Notes: generated by a model from the letters alone, not told the origin. 64,000 nucleotides of DNA from Ruminimicrobiellum sp045223915 (GCA_045223915.1 JBGUZU010000034.1:1-64000); one strand, 5' to 3'; numbered from the stretch's first letter, positions 8,420 through 19,056 are shown. Made by a program: numbers and translations.

Positions 8420-8944
8420 ATGCCAAACTTAAAAAATCAAGAAGCATTAAAAGATTTAACAGCAAAGTTTAAATCTATGAAAGGTATGATAATGACCGAA
8501 TATCACGGCCTTTCAGTTGAACAGATTTCCGATTTGAGAAATCAATTAAGAAAAAGCGGTTGTGAATACTTAGTAGTAAAAAATACTTTAAGTAAAATAG
8601 CACTTAAAGAAATAGGTATGGAAAGTGCAAATGAGTATTTTGAAGGACCTACAGCTATAGTTGTTGAAGCTGACGATCCTGTATCTCCTGCAAAAATCGT
8701 TTCGGAATTTGCAAAGAAGAACGAAAAGTTAGTTATAAAAGCAGGTATTTTGGATGGTAAGGTAATAGCATTAAATGAAATAAAAGCATTAGCTTCACTT
8801 CCTACAAAAGAAGTGCTTATCGGGAAAATGCTTGGCAGCATGAATGCACCTATTTCAAATTTCGTTGGTGTGCTTAGTGCAGTTACAAGAAACTTTGTTT
8901 GCGTATTAAATGCAATTAAAGAACAAAAAGAAAAAGCAGCATAA
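8420..8944 (+). CDS. rplJ: 50S ribosomal protein L10
   Basis: A 174-residue L10, normal length. The N-terminal rRNA-binding domain shows EYHGLSVEQISDLRNQLRKSG and the VVKNTLSKIAL helix; the C-terminal helix (roughly residues 135-170) is the platform for L7/L12 dimers. GAGGAAAAG lies just before the ATG. L10 and L7/L12 form the stalk that recruits translation factors. Upstream rplK and rplA, usual partners in many genomes, are absent here. The gene is probably self-regulated through the leader. Confidence 0.97.
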   Translation: MPNLKNQEALKDLTAKFKSMKGMIMTEYHGLSVEQISDLRNQLRKSGCEYLVVKNTLSKIALKEIGMESANEYFEGPTAIVVEADDPVSPAKIVSEFAKKNEKLVIKAGILDGKVIALNEIKALASLPTKEVLIGKMLGSMNAPISNFVGVLSAVTRNFVCVLNAIKEQKEKAA

Positions 8945-9025
8945 TTAATAGTTGTAAATTAAAAATAATTATAGTTAGTACTATAAAATAAAAAAATTAA
9001 AAAAAATAAATGGGGGAGTAGTAAA

Positions 9026-9406
9026 ATGGCATTAACAAAAGATCAATTAATTGAAGAAATTTCAGCTATGTCTGTATTAGAGATGGCAGATTTGGTAAAG
9101 GCTTTGGAAGAAAAATTTGGTGTTTCAGCAGCAGCTCCAGTAGCAGTAGCAGCAGCAGGTGCAGCAGCTCCGGCAGCAGCAGCTGGTGAAGAAAAATCCG
9201 AATTTAACGTTGTTTTATCAGCAGCAGGTGCAAACAAAATAGCTGTTATTAAAGTTGTTAGAGAAATAACAGGTTTAGGCTTGAAAGAAGCTAAAGATTT
9301 AGTTGACGGCGCACCAAAAACAGTTAAAGAAAATGTTGCTAAAGCAGACGCAGAAGAAATGAAGAAAAAATTAGCAGCAGCAGGTGCAACTGTAGAATTA
9401 AAGTAA
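9026..9406 (+). CDS. rplL: 50S ribosomal protein L7/L12
   Basis: A 126-residue L7/L12 with the usual three parts: an N-terminal dimerisation helix (SVLEMADLVKALEEKFGV), an alanine-rich hinge (about residues 35-55) and the globular C-terminal domain with GLGLKEAKDLVDGAPKTVKE, which contacts elongation factors. A GGGGGAG ribosome site precedes the ATG, as expected for the one ribosomal protein needed in several copies per ribosome. Confidence 0.97.
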   Translation: MALTKDQLIEEISAMSVLEMADLVKALEEKFGVSAAAPVAVAAAGAAAPAAAAGEEKSEFNVVLSAAGANKIAVIKVVREITGLGLKEAKDLVDGAPKTVKENVAKADAEEMKKKLAAAGATVELK

Positions 9407-9459
9407 TTTAGTTTGCTATAAGTAAAACCAAAAAAATATTGTAATTTTAATCTAAATAC

Positions 9460-9489
9460 TTGACAAAAGATAATAATTAAGTATATAAT
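9460..9489 (+). promoter_or_regulatory. strong promoter for rpoB-rpoC
   Basis: Perfect TTGACA at 9460-9465, an 18-base spacer, and perfect TATAAT at 9484-9489, with a predicted start near 9496, 47 bases before rpoB. It lets the polymerase genes be expressed apart from rplJL. Confidence 0.8.
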
Positions 9490-9542
9490 AATTACTTAAT
9501 TTTATCTTTTTGTCAAAATAAAATATAGTGGGTTTATAACTA

Positions 9543-12500
9543 ATGAAACAAGTTAATTTTGGAAAAATAAAGTCACCAATTGATCCACCTTTACTACTTG
9601 GTATGCAAAAAAATTCTTTTGCAGATTTTTTGCAAAGGGATGTAGCTCCCGAGAAGAGAAAAGCTCAAGGTCTTGAGGGTGCATTTAGAGATGTATTCCC
9701 TATTAAAAATTCAGATGAAAGTTTAGAAGTGCAGTATGTTTCTTATTCTTTTGGCGAACCGAAATATTCCGTAACGGAATCGGTTGCAAGAGACGAGACC
9801 TATTCGGCACCTTTAAAAATCAAATTAAGATTAGTTTCAAAAAAAGAAGACGGAAAAGAGAGAGAAATTTCCGAACAGGAAGTTTATTTCGGCGATATTC
9901 CTTTGATGACTGATACCGCAACATTTGTTATAAATGGTGCGGAAAGAGTTGTTGTAAGTCAGATACATCGTTCTCCGGGAGTAATTTTCGAAGAAGATGA
10001 AGAAAAGAAGGTTACCATATTCGGTAAACCTTTATATTTTGCAAGAATAATACCTTACAGAGGAGCATGGGTTGAATTTGAATTCGATCAAAATGGTCTT
10101 TTGTATGTTAGAATAGATAGAAAAAGAAAAATTTTGGCAACTACACTTTTAAGAGCAATAGGTTTTGAAAGTGACAGCGATATATTAAATCTTTTTAAAG
10201 AAACAAAAGAAGTTTCTTTGGATTTAGCTCCGTCGGCACTCGCAAATGAATGTTTAGCTGATGATATTTATGATACGGCAACCGGTGAAGTTTTGTTTGA
10301 TGCCGGAAAAGAATTGACAGAAACAGTTATTGAAAAGATGAAAGCAAAAGGATTAAAGACAGTAACCGTTTTGAAAGATGCAACAATTCTTTTAACATTG
10401 AAAAAAGATTCCATTAAAACACAAAAAGAAGCAGTAAATCATATTTATAAGGTGTTAAAAACACAAGAATTCATCGTTCAAGAAAGAGCACAAGGTTTCT
10501 TGGATGAATTGTTGTTTAAATCCGTTAGAAGATACGATTTTACAACAATCGGAAGATATAAAATTCTTAAAAAATTAGCTCCTATATACGATTTTTATAA
10601 GAGAAAAACCGAAGGATATCCCAAAGAAATCAGATTGGGAATTCCGGCGGAAGGAAAAAGAACCGTTGCAAGAGAAGATATTGTTGCAACAATAAAATAT
10701 CTTTTGATGATATATAACGGTGAAACCGAATTCGTTGAAGGCGGAAAGAAAATAAAGTTAGGTTTGGACGATATAGATCATTTGGGTAACAGAAGAGTAA
10801 GATCTGTCGGTGAATTGCTTGAAAACCAAGTAAGAATAGGGCTTGTTCAAATGGCAAGACTTACAAAAGAATATATGAACAGCCAGGACAAAGCAACTAT
10901 TACACCGAGATCTTTAATGAATATAACTCCGTTTGTTGCTCAAATAAGAAAGTTTTTCGGTACATCGCAACTTTCTCAATTTATGGATCAAATCAATCCG
11001 TTATCCGAACTTACACATAAGAGAAGACTTTCGGCATTAGGTCCCGGAGGTCTTAACAGAAAAAGAGCAGGATTCGAAGTTAGAGATGTTCACTACACAC
11101 ATTATGGTCGTGTATGTCCTATCGAAACTCCTGAAGGACCGAACATCGGTCTTATAACTTCTTTGTCTGCTTATGCAAGAGTTAACAGATATGGTTTGAT
11201 AGAAACTCCGTATAAAAAAGTAGAAAACGGTAAAACTACCGATAAAATAGAATACATGACAGCAGATGAAGAAGATGATTTGTTTGTAGCACAGGCAAAT
11301 ACACCTGTTGATGATAAAGGTAATTTCCTTATAGATTCAGTTCAGGGAAGACATTTGAACGACTTCTTGTTTAAAACTCCCGAAAAAGTTGACTATATGG
11401 ATATTTCACCTATGCAGGTTGTATCTGTTTCAGCCGGTCTTATTCCTTTCTTGGAACACGATGATGCAAACAGAGCTTTGATGGGTTGTAACATGCAAAG
11501 ACAGGGAGTTCCTTTGTTAGTAACGGAACAACCTTTGGTTTGTACCGGTGTAGAAGATAAAGTAGCAAAAGATTCCGGTGTATGTGTAGTTTCAAAAATC
11601 GATGGTGAAGTAGTATCCGTTTCAGCTGATGAAATTATAGTTTGGAACGAAAAATCAGGTGTTGAAGTTCATACATTAAATAAATATTTAAGATCCAACC
11701 AAGATACATGTATTAACCATATTCCTATAGTAAAAGTAGGAGATAAGGTTAGAAAAGGTGAAATAATTGCCGATGGACAAGCAACCAAGAACGGTCAATT
11801 GTCTTTAGGTCAAAACCTTTTAATAGCATTCATGCCTTGGGACGGATACAATTTCGAAGATGCTATTTTGTTGTCTGAGAAATTGGTTCAGGATGATAGA
11901 TTTACATCAATTCATATAAGAGAGTTAGAAACAGAAGCAAGAGAAACAAAAGGAAGACCTGAAGAAATAACAAAGGATATTCCTAATGTTGGTGCCGAAG
12001 ATTTGTTAAATCTCGATGAAAACGGTGTAATCAGAGTTGGTGCAACAGTTCAAAGAGGAGATATCCTTGTTGGAAAAACAGCTCCTAAAGGCGAACAACA
12101 AACTACTCCGGAAGAAAGACTTTTGAGAGTATTGTTCGGTAAAAAAGCAGAAGATGTTCAAGATGTTTCTTTAAGAGTTGATCCCGGTATTTCCGGTAAA
12201 GTTTTGGCAGTAAGAACTTTCGTAAGAAGAGAAAAACTTACTGAAAAAGAAGCCAAGAAAAGACAAGAAGAGATAACATCTACATATAAAGCTGCAAAAT
12301 CTAAATTGGACAAAGAACAAAAAGAACTTTTAGCTAATGCAAAGAAATCCGAAAAAGCAAAAATAGAAGATTTGTATAAAGCTAAAGAAGCTATACTTAA
12401 ACAAAATTATGAAAAAGAAAAAGAAATGTTTAAGAAGGGTGATGAATTACCTGTTTCCGTAAATAAGATTGTTAAAGTATATATAGCAGCAAAATTAAAA

Positions 12501-13316
12501 GTTCAAGTTGGAGATAAACTTGCAGGAAGACACGGAAACAAAGGTATTGTTTCAAGAATACTTCCTGTTGAAGATATGCCAAGACTACCCGATGGAACAC
12601 CTGTAGATTGTGTTCTTTCACCACTTGCTATTCCTTCTCGTATGAATGTAGGACAGCTTTTGGAATCAATGTTGGGTTGGGCAGGTAAAGTATTAAATAC
12701 ACAAATGGTAACTCCTGTATTTGATGGTGCCAGTGAAGAGCAAGTTAAAGAACAAATAAGAAAAGCTAAAGATTTATTGGTATCACAAAAGACCGAAGAA
12801 TTTAAACAGAGAGGTTTCAAAGGTAAAGAATTAGCAGATGCTATAGAAGATTATAAGCTTCATTATTTACCTACCGATGATTGCCAAATTACATTGTATG
12901 ATGGTAGAACCGGTGAACCTTTTATGGAAAAAATTACAATCGGTGTAATGTACATGTTGAAACTTAACCATTTGGTTGAAGATAAAATGCATGCAAGATC
13001 AACCGGTCCTTATTCTCTTATCACAAGACAGCCGTTGGGCGGTAAAGCACAGTTCGGAGGTCAGAGATTCGGAGAAATGGAAGTTTGGGCAATACAGGCT
13101 TATGGTGCAGCCCATGTATTGCAGGAATTTTTGACCGTAAAATCCGATGATGTTGACGGTAGAGTTAAAATGTATGACTCTATAATCAAAGGTGAAGCAA
13201 TATCCGAACCGGGTATTCCTGAATCTTTCAAAGTTCTTATTAACGAACTTAGAGCATTGGGATTGAATGTTGATTTGTTAAAAAAAGGTGCAGAAAACAA
13301 CAGTAAAGAAGACTAA
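9543..13316 (+). CDS. rpoB: DNA-directed RNA polymerase subunit beta
   Basis: A 1257-residue beta subunit. The rifampicin-pocket region reads FGTSQLSQFMDQINPLSELT followed by HKRRLSALGPGG; the residues equal to E. coli Asp516, His526 and Ser531 are kept, while the position of Asn518 is Ile. The active-site segments GRVCPIETPEGPNIG, PWDGYNFEDAI and KLAGRHGNKG are intact, and the C-terminus has GGKAQFGGQRFGEMEVWA. A lysine/glutamate-rich insertion at nt 12232-12465 lies at the place of the E. coli beta insertion SI2 but is shorter. The gene has its own promoter upstream and is followed after 25 bases by rpoC. Confidence 0.98.
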   Translation: MKQVNFGKIKSPIDPPLLLGMQKNSFADFLQRDVAPEKRKAQGLEGAFRDVFPIKNSDESLEVQYVSYSFGEPKYSVTESVARDETYSAPLKIKLRLVSKKEDGKEREISEQEVYFGDIPLMTDTATFVINGAERVVVSQIHRSPGVIFEEDEEKKVTIFGKPLYFARIIPYRGAWVEFEFDQNGLLYVRIDRKRKILATTLLRAIGFESDSDILNLFKETKEVSLDLAPSALANECLADDIYDTATGEVLFDAGKELTETVIEKMKAKGLKTVTVLKDATILLTLKKDSIKTQKEAVNHIYKVLKTQEFIVQERAQGFLDELLFKSVRRYDFTTIGRYKILKKLAPIYDFYKRKTEGYPKEIRLGIPAEGKRTVAREDIVATIKYLLMIYNGETEFVEGGKKIKLGLDDIDHLGNRRVRSVGELLENQVRIGLVQMARLTKEYMNSQDKATITPRSLMNITPFVAQIRKFFGTSQLSQFMDQINPLSELTHKRRLSALGPGGLNRKRAGFEVRDVHYTHYGRVCPIETPEGPNIGLITSLSAYARVNRYGLIETPYKKVENGKTTDKIEYMTADEEDDLFVAQANTPVDDKGNFLIDSVQGRHLNDFLFKTPEKVDYMDISPMQVVSVSAGLIPFLEHDDANRALMGCNMQRQGVPLLVTEQPLVCTGVEDKVAKDSGVCVVSKIDGEVVSVSADEIIVWNEKSGVEVHTLNKYLRSNQDTCINHIPIVKVGDKVRKGEIIADGQATKNGQLSLGQNLLIAFMPWDGYNFEDAILLSEKLVQDDRFTSIHIRELETEARETKGRPEEITKDIPNVGAEDLLNLDENGVIRVGATVQRGDILVGKTAPKGEQQTTPEERLLRVLFGKKAEDVQDVSLRVDPGISGKVLAVRTFVRREKLTEKEAKKRQEEITSTYKAAKSKLDKEQKELLANAKKSEKAKIEDLYKAKEAILKQNYEKEKEMFKKGDELPVSVNKIVKVYIAAKLKVQVGDKLAGRHGNKGIVSRILPVEDMPRLPDGTPVDCVLSPLAIPSRMNVGQLLESMLGWAGKVLNTQMVTPVFDGASEEQVKEQIRKAKDLLVSQKTEEFKQRGFKGKELADAIEDYKLHYLPTDDCQITLYDGRTGEPFMEKITIGVMYMLKLNHLVEDKMHARSTGPYSLITRQPLGGKAQFGGQRFGEMEVWAIQAYGAAHVLQEFLTVKSDDVDGRVKMYDSIIKGEAISEPGIPESFKVLINELRALGLNVDLLKKGAENNSKED

Positions 13317-13341
13317 ATAAAATACGGAAGGGCAACTATAA

Positions 13342-16300
13342 ATGAGTATAAAAAATTTAAAAAATTCAAAGAAAAAGCCGCAAAATCTTAACTTCACGGA
13401 TTTTGATGAAGTAAAATTGACAGTTGCAAGTCCTGAGGATATAAGATCTTGGTCTTATGGTGAAGTAAAGAAACCTGAGACCATAAACTACAGAACATTT
13501 AAACCTGAAAGAGACGGTTTGTTCTGCGATTGTATATTCGGACCTACAAAAGACTGGGAATGTCATTGCGGAAAATACAAATATATAAAACATAAAGGTA
13601 TCATCTGCGACAGATGCGGTGTTGAAGTTACGGAATCAAAAGTAAGAAGAGAGAGATTCGGCCATATAGATTTAGCAGTTCCTGTTGCACATCCTTGGTT
13701 CTTAAAGAAACCGCCTTCAAGAATAGGTATTTTGTTGAATATGAAAATATCCGACTTGGAAAAGGTTATTTATTATACAAAGTATGTTGTAACAAACACA
13801 TTGAAAGATGCATCAGGTATAGTGCCCATTCTTCATAAAGGTTCTTTATTGAAAGAAGAAGAATATAATTTATTCCAATACGGAATGAAGAGTGCTGTTG
13901 TTAGAGATGAATTGAAAAATGTTTTTGACGGTATAGTTGCAGAAGAAATTGAACTTGACAGTGATGAAAAAGTTTTGAAAAAACAACTCGACAGACTTAT
14001 CAAAACAATGGCAGATTACAGCGGAGAAAAGAAATCCGATGTTATAAAGAAAATAGCAGAAAATATTGCAAACGGTGCAAAATATTATAAATGTTATTTT
14101 AAGCCTCACTCAATATATTTTTATGATGTTGAAGGTTCACAAAAATCCGAAATAAAAAAGATTCTTGCTTCGGCATTTGAAAAGACTCCTGAAGTTTCTG
14201 TTTCCGAACCTGATAAGAAGTTGAGAATAGAATTTTTCGATAACGAAAAAGAAAAAGTATTTTTGGAACTCAGAAAAAATGCAGAAGGTTTAAAACCTTT
14301 TGAAGGTAAATTGAAAGTTGAAGTTTTCAGAATGGAAATGCCAATATTAAAAACATTTTCAAAACCTGAAACTCCTATATTATTGGAAGATACCGATGTT
14401 AAAAAATTCCAATCCGGTTTCGGTGACGATTTGAAAGTTGATATCGGAGCTTCCGCAATAAGAAAATTATTGGAAGAAATAAATCTTGAAGAAGAACAAA
14501 AACAAATTCAAAAAGAAATAGCAACTATTTCTTCGGATATGGAAAGATCAAGACTTATCAGAAAGCTTAGAGTTGTAGAGGGATTCAAAAATTCTAATAC
14601 AAGACCTGAGTGGATGATACTTACGGTTCTTCCTGTTATTCCGCCTGATTTAAGACCTTTGGTAGCTTTGGAAGGCGGAAGATTTGCAGCTTCGGATTTA
14701 AACGATTTATACAGAAGAATTATTAACAGAAATAACAGATTAAGACATATAGAACAATTAAAAGCTCCTGCAGTGATGATAAACAACGAAAAAAGATTGT
14801 TGCAGGAAGCAGTAGATGCTTTGATTGATAACGATTCTATGTCAAGACCTGTAACAGGTGCAGGCAACAGAGTATTAAAATCTTTGTCCGACACATTAAA
14901 AGGTAAACAAGGAAGATTCAGACAGAACTTGTTGGGAAAAAGAGTTGATTATTCGGGAAGAAGTGTTATCGTTGTAGGACCTTCTTTGAAACTTAATCAA
15001 TGCGGTATTCCTAAAGAAATGGCATTGGAATTGTTCAAACCTTTTATTATAAGAGAACTTATTAACCAAGAAGGTGCAACATTAAAATCTGCAAGAAGAA
15101 TCCTTGAAAGAGGAGATGTAAGAGTTTGGGGAATATTGGAAAAAGTAACAAAAAATCATCCGGTATTGCTAAACAGAGCTCCTACACTTCACAGACTTGG
15201 TATTCAAGCTTTTGAACCTATATTGGTTGAAGGTAAATCAATACAATTACATCCTTTAACATGTACGGCATTCAACGCTGATTTCGATGGAGACCAGATG
15301 GCAGTGCATGTTCCTATATCGATAGAAGCACAACTTGAAGCAAAAATGTTGATGATGACAACAAAGAACATATTGTCACCTTCATCAGGTAAACCTATAA
15401 CCGTTCCGGGACAGGATATCGTTTTGGGTAGCTGCTTCATAACAAAAGAGAAAAAAGGTGTATTGGGTGAAGGAAGTATATTTTCAAGCGTAGATGAAGT
15501 TATAAGTGCATACCAACAAAAAGAAGTAGATTTACAAGCAAGAATAAAGGTTGCAGGTATAACATCATTGAGAGATCCTAACCTTAAAGACAGCGAACAA
15601 AAAGATTTATCAAAATGGAAAAATGATGATAAGAAAGGAATAATTAATTATACAACAGTAGGTAGAGTTATATTTAATGAACATTTACCTAAAAATGATG
15701 ACGGTTCTTATGCATTGGGATATAAAAACAAATCTTTCGGTAAGAAAGATTTGGTGGCAATTATCGATGAATGCTTCAAGAAACTCGGTCAGTATAAGAC
15801 AGTTGTATTGTTGGATGAAATTAAGAGCTTAGGTTACAAATATGCAACTTTGGCAGGTGTATCGATTTCTATAGATGCAATGAATGTTCCGCCTGAAAAA
15901 GACAAGATGGTTTCCGAAGCTAAAAAACAAGTTAAAGCAATTGAAAAACAAGCAAAATTAGGTTTGATAACCGAAAGTGAAAGATACAACAAAATCATTG
16001 ATATTTGGACAAAAGTTACAGACGGTGTTGCAGATATCATGTTTGATGAAATGAAAAAGACTGAAAACGAGCCTTACGAACCTAACAAAAACAGATTTAA
16101 TTCGGTTTATATGATGGCGGATTCCGGCGCCAGAGGTTCAAGACAGCAGGTAAGACAGCTCGCAGGTATGAGAGGTCTTATGGCAAAACCTCAAAAGAAA
16201 CTCTCCGGAGGTGTAGGTGAAATTATCGAAACACCTATTATCGCAAACTTCAGAGAAGGTCTTTCAATTTTGGAATACTTTATTTCTACTCACGGTGGTA

Positions 16301-18081
16301 GAAAAGGTCTTTCCGATACAGCATTGAAAACCGCAGAAGCAGGATACATGACAAGAAAACTCGTTGATGTATCTCACGATGTAGTTGTAACGGAACACGA
16401 TTGCGGAACTCCTAACGGAGTGTTCATAGGAGATTTAAAATCAGGTGAAGAAACAATCGAAAAGATAGATGAGAGAATTGTAGGTAGAGTTGCACTCGAC
16501 AACGTTGTTGGTATTATTCAACACGGTGATGATATACAAGAAGAGCTTATTGTAAAAAGAGGAGAACTTATAACTCTTGAACAAGCAAAGAAGCTCATGG
16601 AAGCAGGTATCGATAAGATCGGTATCAGAAGCGTATTAACTTGTGAAGCAGAACACGGAGTTTGTGCAAAATGTTACGGATTAAGCCCTGCGACAGGTAA
16701 ACTTGCAGAAGTCGGTGAAGCAGTAGGTGTCGTTGCTGCTCAATCAATCGGTGAGCCTGGTACACAGCTTACATTGAGAACATTCCACATCGGTGGTGCT
16801 GCAAGTACGGTTACACAGAAATCCGAAATATATGCGGAAAAAGACGGAACAGTAGATTTTTATAATTTAAAATGTATTAAGAACAGAGATGGTGAAACGT
16901 TAGTTGTTAGCAGAAATACGGAACTTGTATTTACGGAAATGTCTCCGAGAAGAAGACAAGTTCATAAGATTCCTTACGGCGCGGTAATATATGTTAAAGA
17001 CGGCCAAGATGTTACATTAAAAGAAGATCCTGCAACAAAAACCAAGAAACATATTTTACTTGCAAAATGGGATCCTCATTCAAAATCAATTATTTCAGAG
17101 TATGAAGGTAAATTGAAATATGTTGATATAAAAGACGGTGTTACATTACAGAAAGAAAAATCAAAAATTACCGGTCAGATTGAAAGGGTAATTATTGAAG
17201 ACAGAACAAGAAAACACAGACCTAAATTCGTTATTGAAAACGGCGGTAAAACAGTAGTTGAATATCCGTTACCTGTAGATACAACTCTTATGGTAAAAAG
17301 CGGTGACGAAATTAAGGTTGGTGATATATTAGCTAAAATGCCTCAAGAAGCAACAAAAGTTAAGGATATTACCGGAGGTCTTCCGAGAGTATCTGAATTG
17401 TTCGAAGGAAGAAAACCTAAGAACGTTGCAGTTGTTTCCGAAATCGACGGTATAGTTAAGTTCGGTGAAGCAACAAAGAAAGGTGCATTGAAAGTTAAAG
17501 TTGTTGATCCTGAAACAAAGATAGAAAAAGAATATGTTATTCCGTTAGGAAGACATTTGGTTGTATACGAAGGGGATAAAGTAGAAGCCGGAGAAGCTCT
17601 TTCCGACGGTGCAGTAAATCCTCATGATATTCTTAAGGTAAAAGGTCCTAAAGTAGTTCAGGAATATCTTGTAAACGAAATACAACAGGTTTACAGATTA
17701 CAGGGTGTAGCAATTAACGATAAACATATAGAAGTTGTTGTAAGACAGATGTTGTCCAATGTAAGAATCACCGAAGAAGGATCAAGCAAGTTCCTTAAAG
17801 GTGAAATTATATCAAGATATAAATATGAAAACGAAAGAAAGAAATTGAAAGCAGAAGGTAAATCTTTACCTAAAGCACAGCCGGTATTGTTAGGTATAAC
17901 AAAAGCCGCACTTTCATCGGATTCATTTATATCTGCAGCAAGCTTCCAGGAAACAACAAGAGTATTAACGGAAGCTGCAGTATCCGGACAAATAGATGTT
18001 CTTAGAGGATTAAAAGAAAATGTTGCTATAGGTCATTTAATACCTGCTGGTACAGGGCTTAAAGCACAAGAAAATAAATAA
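13342..18081 (+). CDS. rpoC: DNA-directed RNA polymerase subunit beta'
   Basis: A single unsplit beta' of 1579 residues, long for the family (E. coli has 1407). Zinc-binding cysteines are seen in the first site (CDCIFGPTKDWECHCGKYK...CDRCG) and the second (DCGTPNG...CEAEHGVCAKC). The catalytic loop NADFDGDQMA has its Asp residues at 647, 649 and 651, about 187 residues later than in E. coli (460-464). The extra length lies N-terminal of the lid/rudder region, roughly residues 170-370, and is rich in Lys and Glu. The trigger-loop region GEPGTQLTLRTFHIGG is intact. SD-like GAAGGG lies before the ATG. Confidence 0.98.
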   Translation: MSIKNLKNSKKKPQNLNFTDFDEVKLTVASPEDIRSWSYGEVKKPETINYRTFKPERDGLFCDCIFGPTKDWECHCGKYKYIKHKGIICDRCGVEVTESKVRRERFGHIDLAVPVAHPWFLKKPPSRIGILLNMKISDLEKVIYYTKYVVTNTLKDASGIVPILHKGSLLKEEEYNLFQYGMKSAVVRDELKNVFDGIVAEEIELDSDEKVLKKQLDRLIKTMADYSGEKKSDVIKKIAENIANGAKYYKCYFKPHSIYFYDVEGSQKSEIKKILASAFEKTPEVSVSEPDKKLRIEFFDNEKEKVFLELRKNAEGLKPFEGKLKVEVFRMEMPILKTFSKPETPILLEDTDVKKFQSGFGDDLKVDIGASAIRKLLEEINLEEEQKQIQKEIATISSDMERSRLIRKLRVVEGFKNSNTRPEWMILTVLPVIPPDLRPLVALEGGRFAASDLNDLYRRIINRNNRLRHIEQLKAPAVMINNEKRLLQEAVDALIDNDSMSRPVTGAGNRVLKSLSDTLKGKQGRFRQNLLGKRVDYSGRSVIVVGPSLKLNQCGIPKEMALELFKPFIIRELINQEGATLKSARRILERGDVRVWGILEKVTKNHPVLLNRAPTLHRLGIQAFEPILVEGKSIQLHPLTCTAFNADFDGDQMAVHVPISIEAQLEAKMLMMTTKNILSPSSGKPITVPGQDIVLGSCFITKEKKGVLGEGSIFSSVDEVISAYQQKEVDLQARIKVAGITSLRDPNLKDSEQKDLSKWKNDDKKGIINYTTVGRVIFNEHLPKNDDGSYALGYKNKSFGKKDLVAIIDECFKKLGQYKTVVLLDEIKSLGYKYATLAGVSISIDAMNVPPEKDKMVSEAKKQVKAIEKQAKLGLITESERYNKIIDIWTKVTDGVADIMFDEMKKTENEPYEPNKNRFNSVYMMADSGARGSRQQVRQLAGMRGLMAKPQKKLSGGVGEIIETPIIANFREGLSILEYFISTHGGRKGLSDTALKTAEAGYMTRKLVDVSHDVVVTEHDCGTPNGVFIGDLKSGEETIEKIDERIVGRVALDNVVGIIQHGDDIQEELIVKRGELITLEQAKKLMEAGIDKIGIRSVLTCEAEHGVCAKCYGLSPATGKLAEVGEAVGVVAAQSIGEPGTQLTLRTFHIGGAASTVTQKSEIYAEKDGTVDFYNLKCIKNRDGETLVVSRNTELVFTEMSPRRRQVHKIPYGAVIYVKDGQDVTLKEDPATKTKKHILLAKWDPHSKSIISEYEGKLKYVDIKDGVTLQKEKSKITGQIERVIIEDRTRKHRPKFVIENGGKTVVEYPLPVDTTLMVKSGDEIKVGDILAKMPQEATKVKDITGGLPRVSELFEGRKPKNVAVVSEIDGIVKFGEATKKGALKVKVVDPETKIEKEYVIPLGRHLVVYEGDKVEAGEALSDGAVNPHDILKVKGPKVVQEYLVNEIQQVYRLQGVAINDKHIEVVVRQMLSNVRITEEGSSKFLKGEIISRYKYENERKKLKAEGKSLPKAQPVLLGITKAALSSDSFISAASFQETTRVLTEAAVSGQIDVLRGLKENVAIGHLIPAGTGLKAQENK

Positions 18082-18126
18082 AATAATTTTAAAGAAATTA
18101 TAAATTAAATTAGAGGGAAGGGAAGA

Positions 18127-18510
18127 ATGCCAACAGTTAATCAGTTAATTTCAGGCGGAAGAAAACAAGTTATACAAAAAACGAAATCTCCTGCATTGAA
18201 AAGTTGTCCACAAAGAAGAGGAGTTTGTACAAGAGTTTATACAACAACTCCTAAAAAACCTAATTCAGCTTTGAGAAAGGTAGCCAGAGTAAAATTGACA
18301 TCGGGATATGAAGTAACTTCATATATACCGGGTGTAGGCCATAACTTACAGGAGCATTCAATTGTTCTTATAAGAGGCGGAAGAGTAAAAGATTTGCCTG
18401 GTGTTAGATACCACATCATCAGAGGAGCATTAGATGCTACCGGAGTAGATGGCAGAAAACAATCAAGAAGCAAATATGGTGCAAAGAAAGCTAAAGCAGC
18501 AAAGAAATAA
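18127..18510 (+). CDS. rpsL: 30S ribosomal protein S12
   Basis: A 127-residue S12. The conserved loops near the decoding centre are present: TTPKKPNSALRKVARVKL, with the Lys that is a classical streptomycin-resistance site, and GGRVKDLPGVRYHIIRG. GAGGGAAGGGA precedes the ATG. It follows rpoC by 45 bases and precedes rpsG, the usual order, but the elongation-factor genes that commonly follow are missing. Confidence 0.97.
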   Translation: MPTVNQLISGGRKQVIQKTKSPALKSCPQRRGVCTRVYTTTPKKPNSALRKVARVKLTSGYEVTSYIPGVGHNLQEHSIVLIRGGRVKDLPGVRYHIIRGALDATGVDGRKQSRSKYGAKKAKAAKK

Positions 18511-18546
18511 TATAAAAGTATATAAGTAAAAAGAGGATAATCAAAT

Positions 18547-19026
18547 ATGCCAAGAAAAGCATTAAAACCAAGAGAAAAAAGAGGAATGCCAAAAGGCGAT
18601 TCTGTTTATAATTCAGTATTAGTAGCAAGATTTATAAATAAGTTAGACCACAGAGGAAAAAAGAGTTTAGCTGAAAAAATAATTTATAAAGCATTTGAAA
18701 TAATGAAAGAAAAAACCGGTGAAGAACCATTGGAAGTATTCAACAGAGCTATTGAAAATGCAAGACCATTATTGGAAGTTAGACCAAGAAGAGTTGGTGG
18801 AGCAACATATCAAGTTCCTATGGAAGTTCCTATGATAAGATCAACAACTCTTGCTATGGACTGGATAATGGAAGCAGCAAGAAGTAAAACAGGCAGACCT
18901 ATGTGTGAAAAACTTGCACAAGAATTCATGGATGCAAGCAAAAAAGAAGGTTCTGTTATGAAGAAAAGAGAAGATACACACAAGATGGCAGAAGCTAATA
19001 AAGCTTTCGCTCATTACAAATGGTAA
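18547..19026 (+). CDS. rpsG: 30S ribosomal protein S7
   Basis: A 159-residue S7, normal length. It starts the assembly of the 30S head by binding the 3' major domain of 16S rRNA. Visible conserved parts are LVARFINKLDHRGKKSLAEKI, the beta hairpin RPLLEVRPRRVGGATYQVP and the C-terminal DTHKMAEANKAFAHYKW. AGAGGA precedes the ATG. A strong terminator follows; fusA and tuf are not next to it. Confidence 0.97.
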   Translation: MPRKALKPREKRGMPKGDSVYNSVLVARFINKLDHRGKKSLAEKIIYKAFEIMKEKTGEEPLEVFNRAIENARPLLEVRPRRVGGATYQVPMEVPMIRSTTLAMDWIMEAARSKTGRPMCEKLAQEFMDASKKEGSVMKKREDTHKMAEANKAFAHYKW

Positions 19027-19056
19027 TCTAAACCGAAAATTTCGGGTTACAATTTT

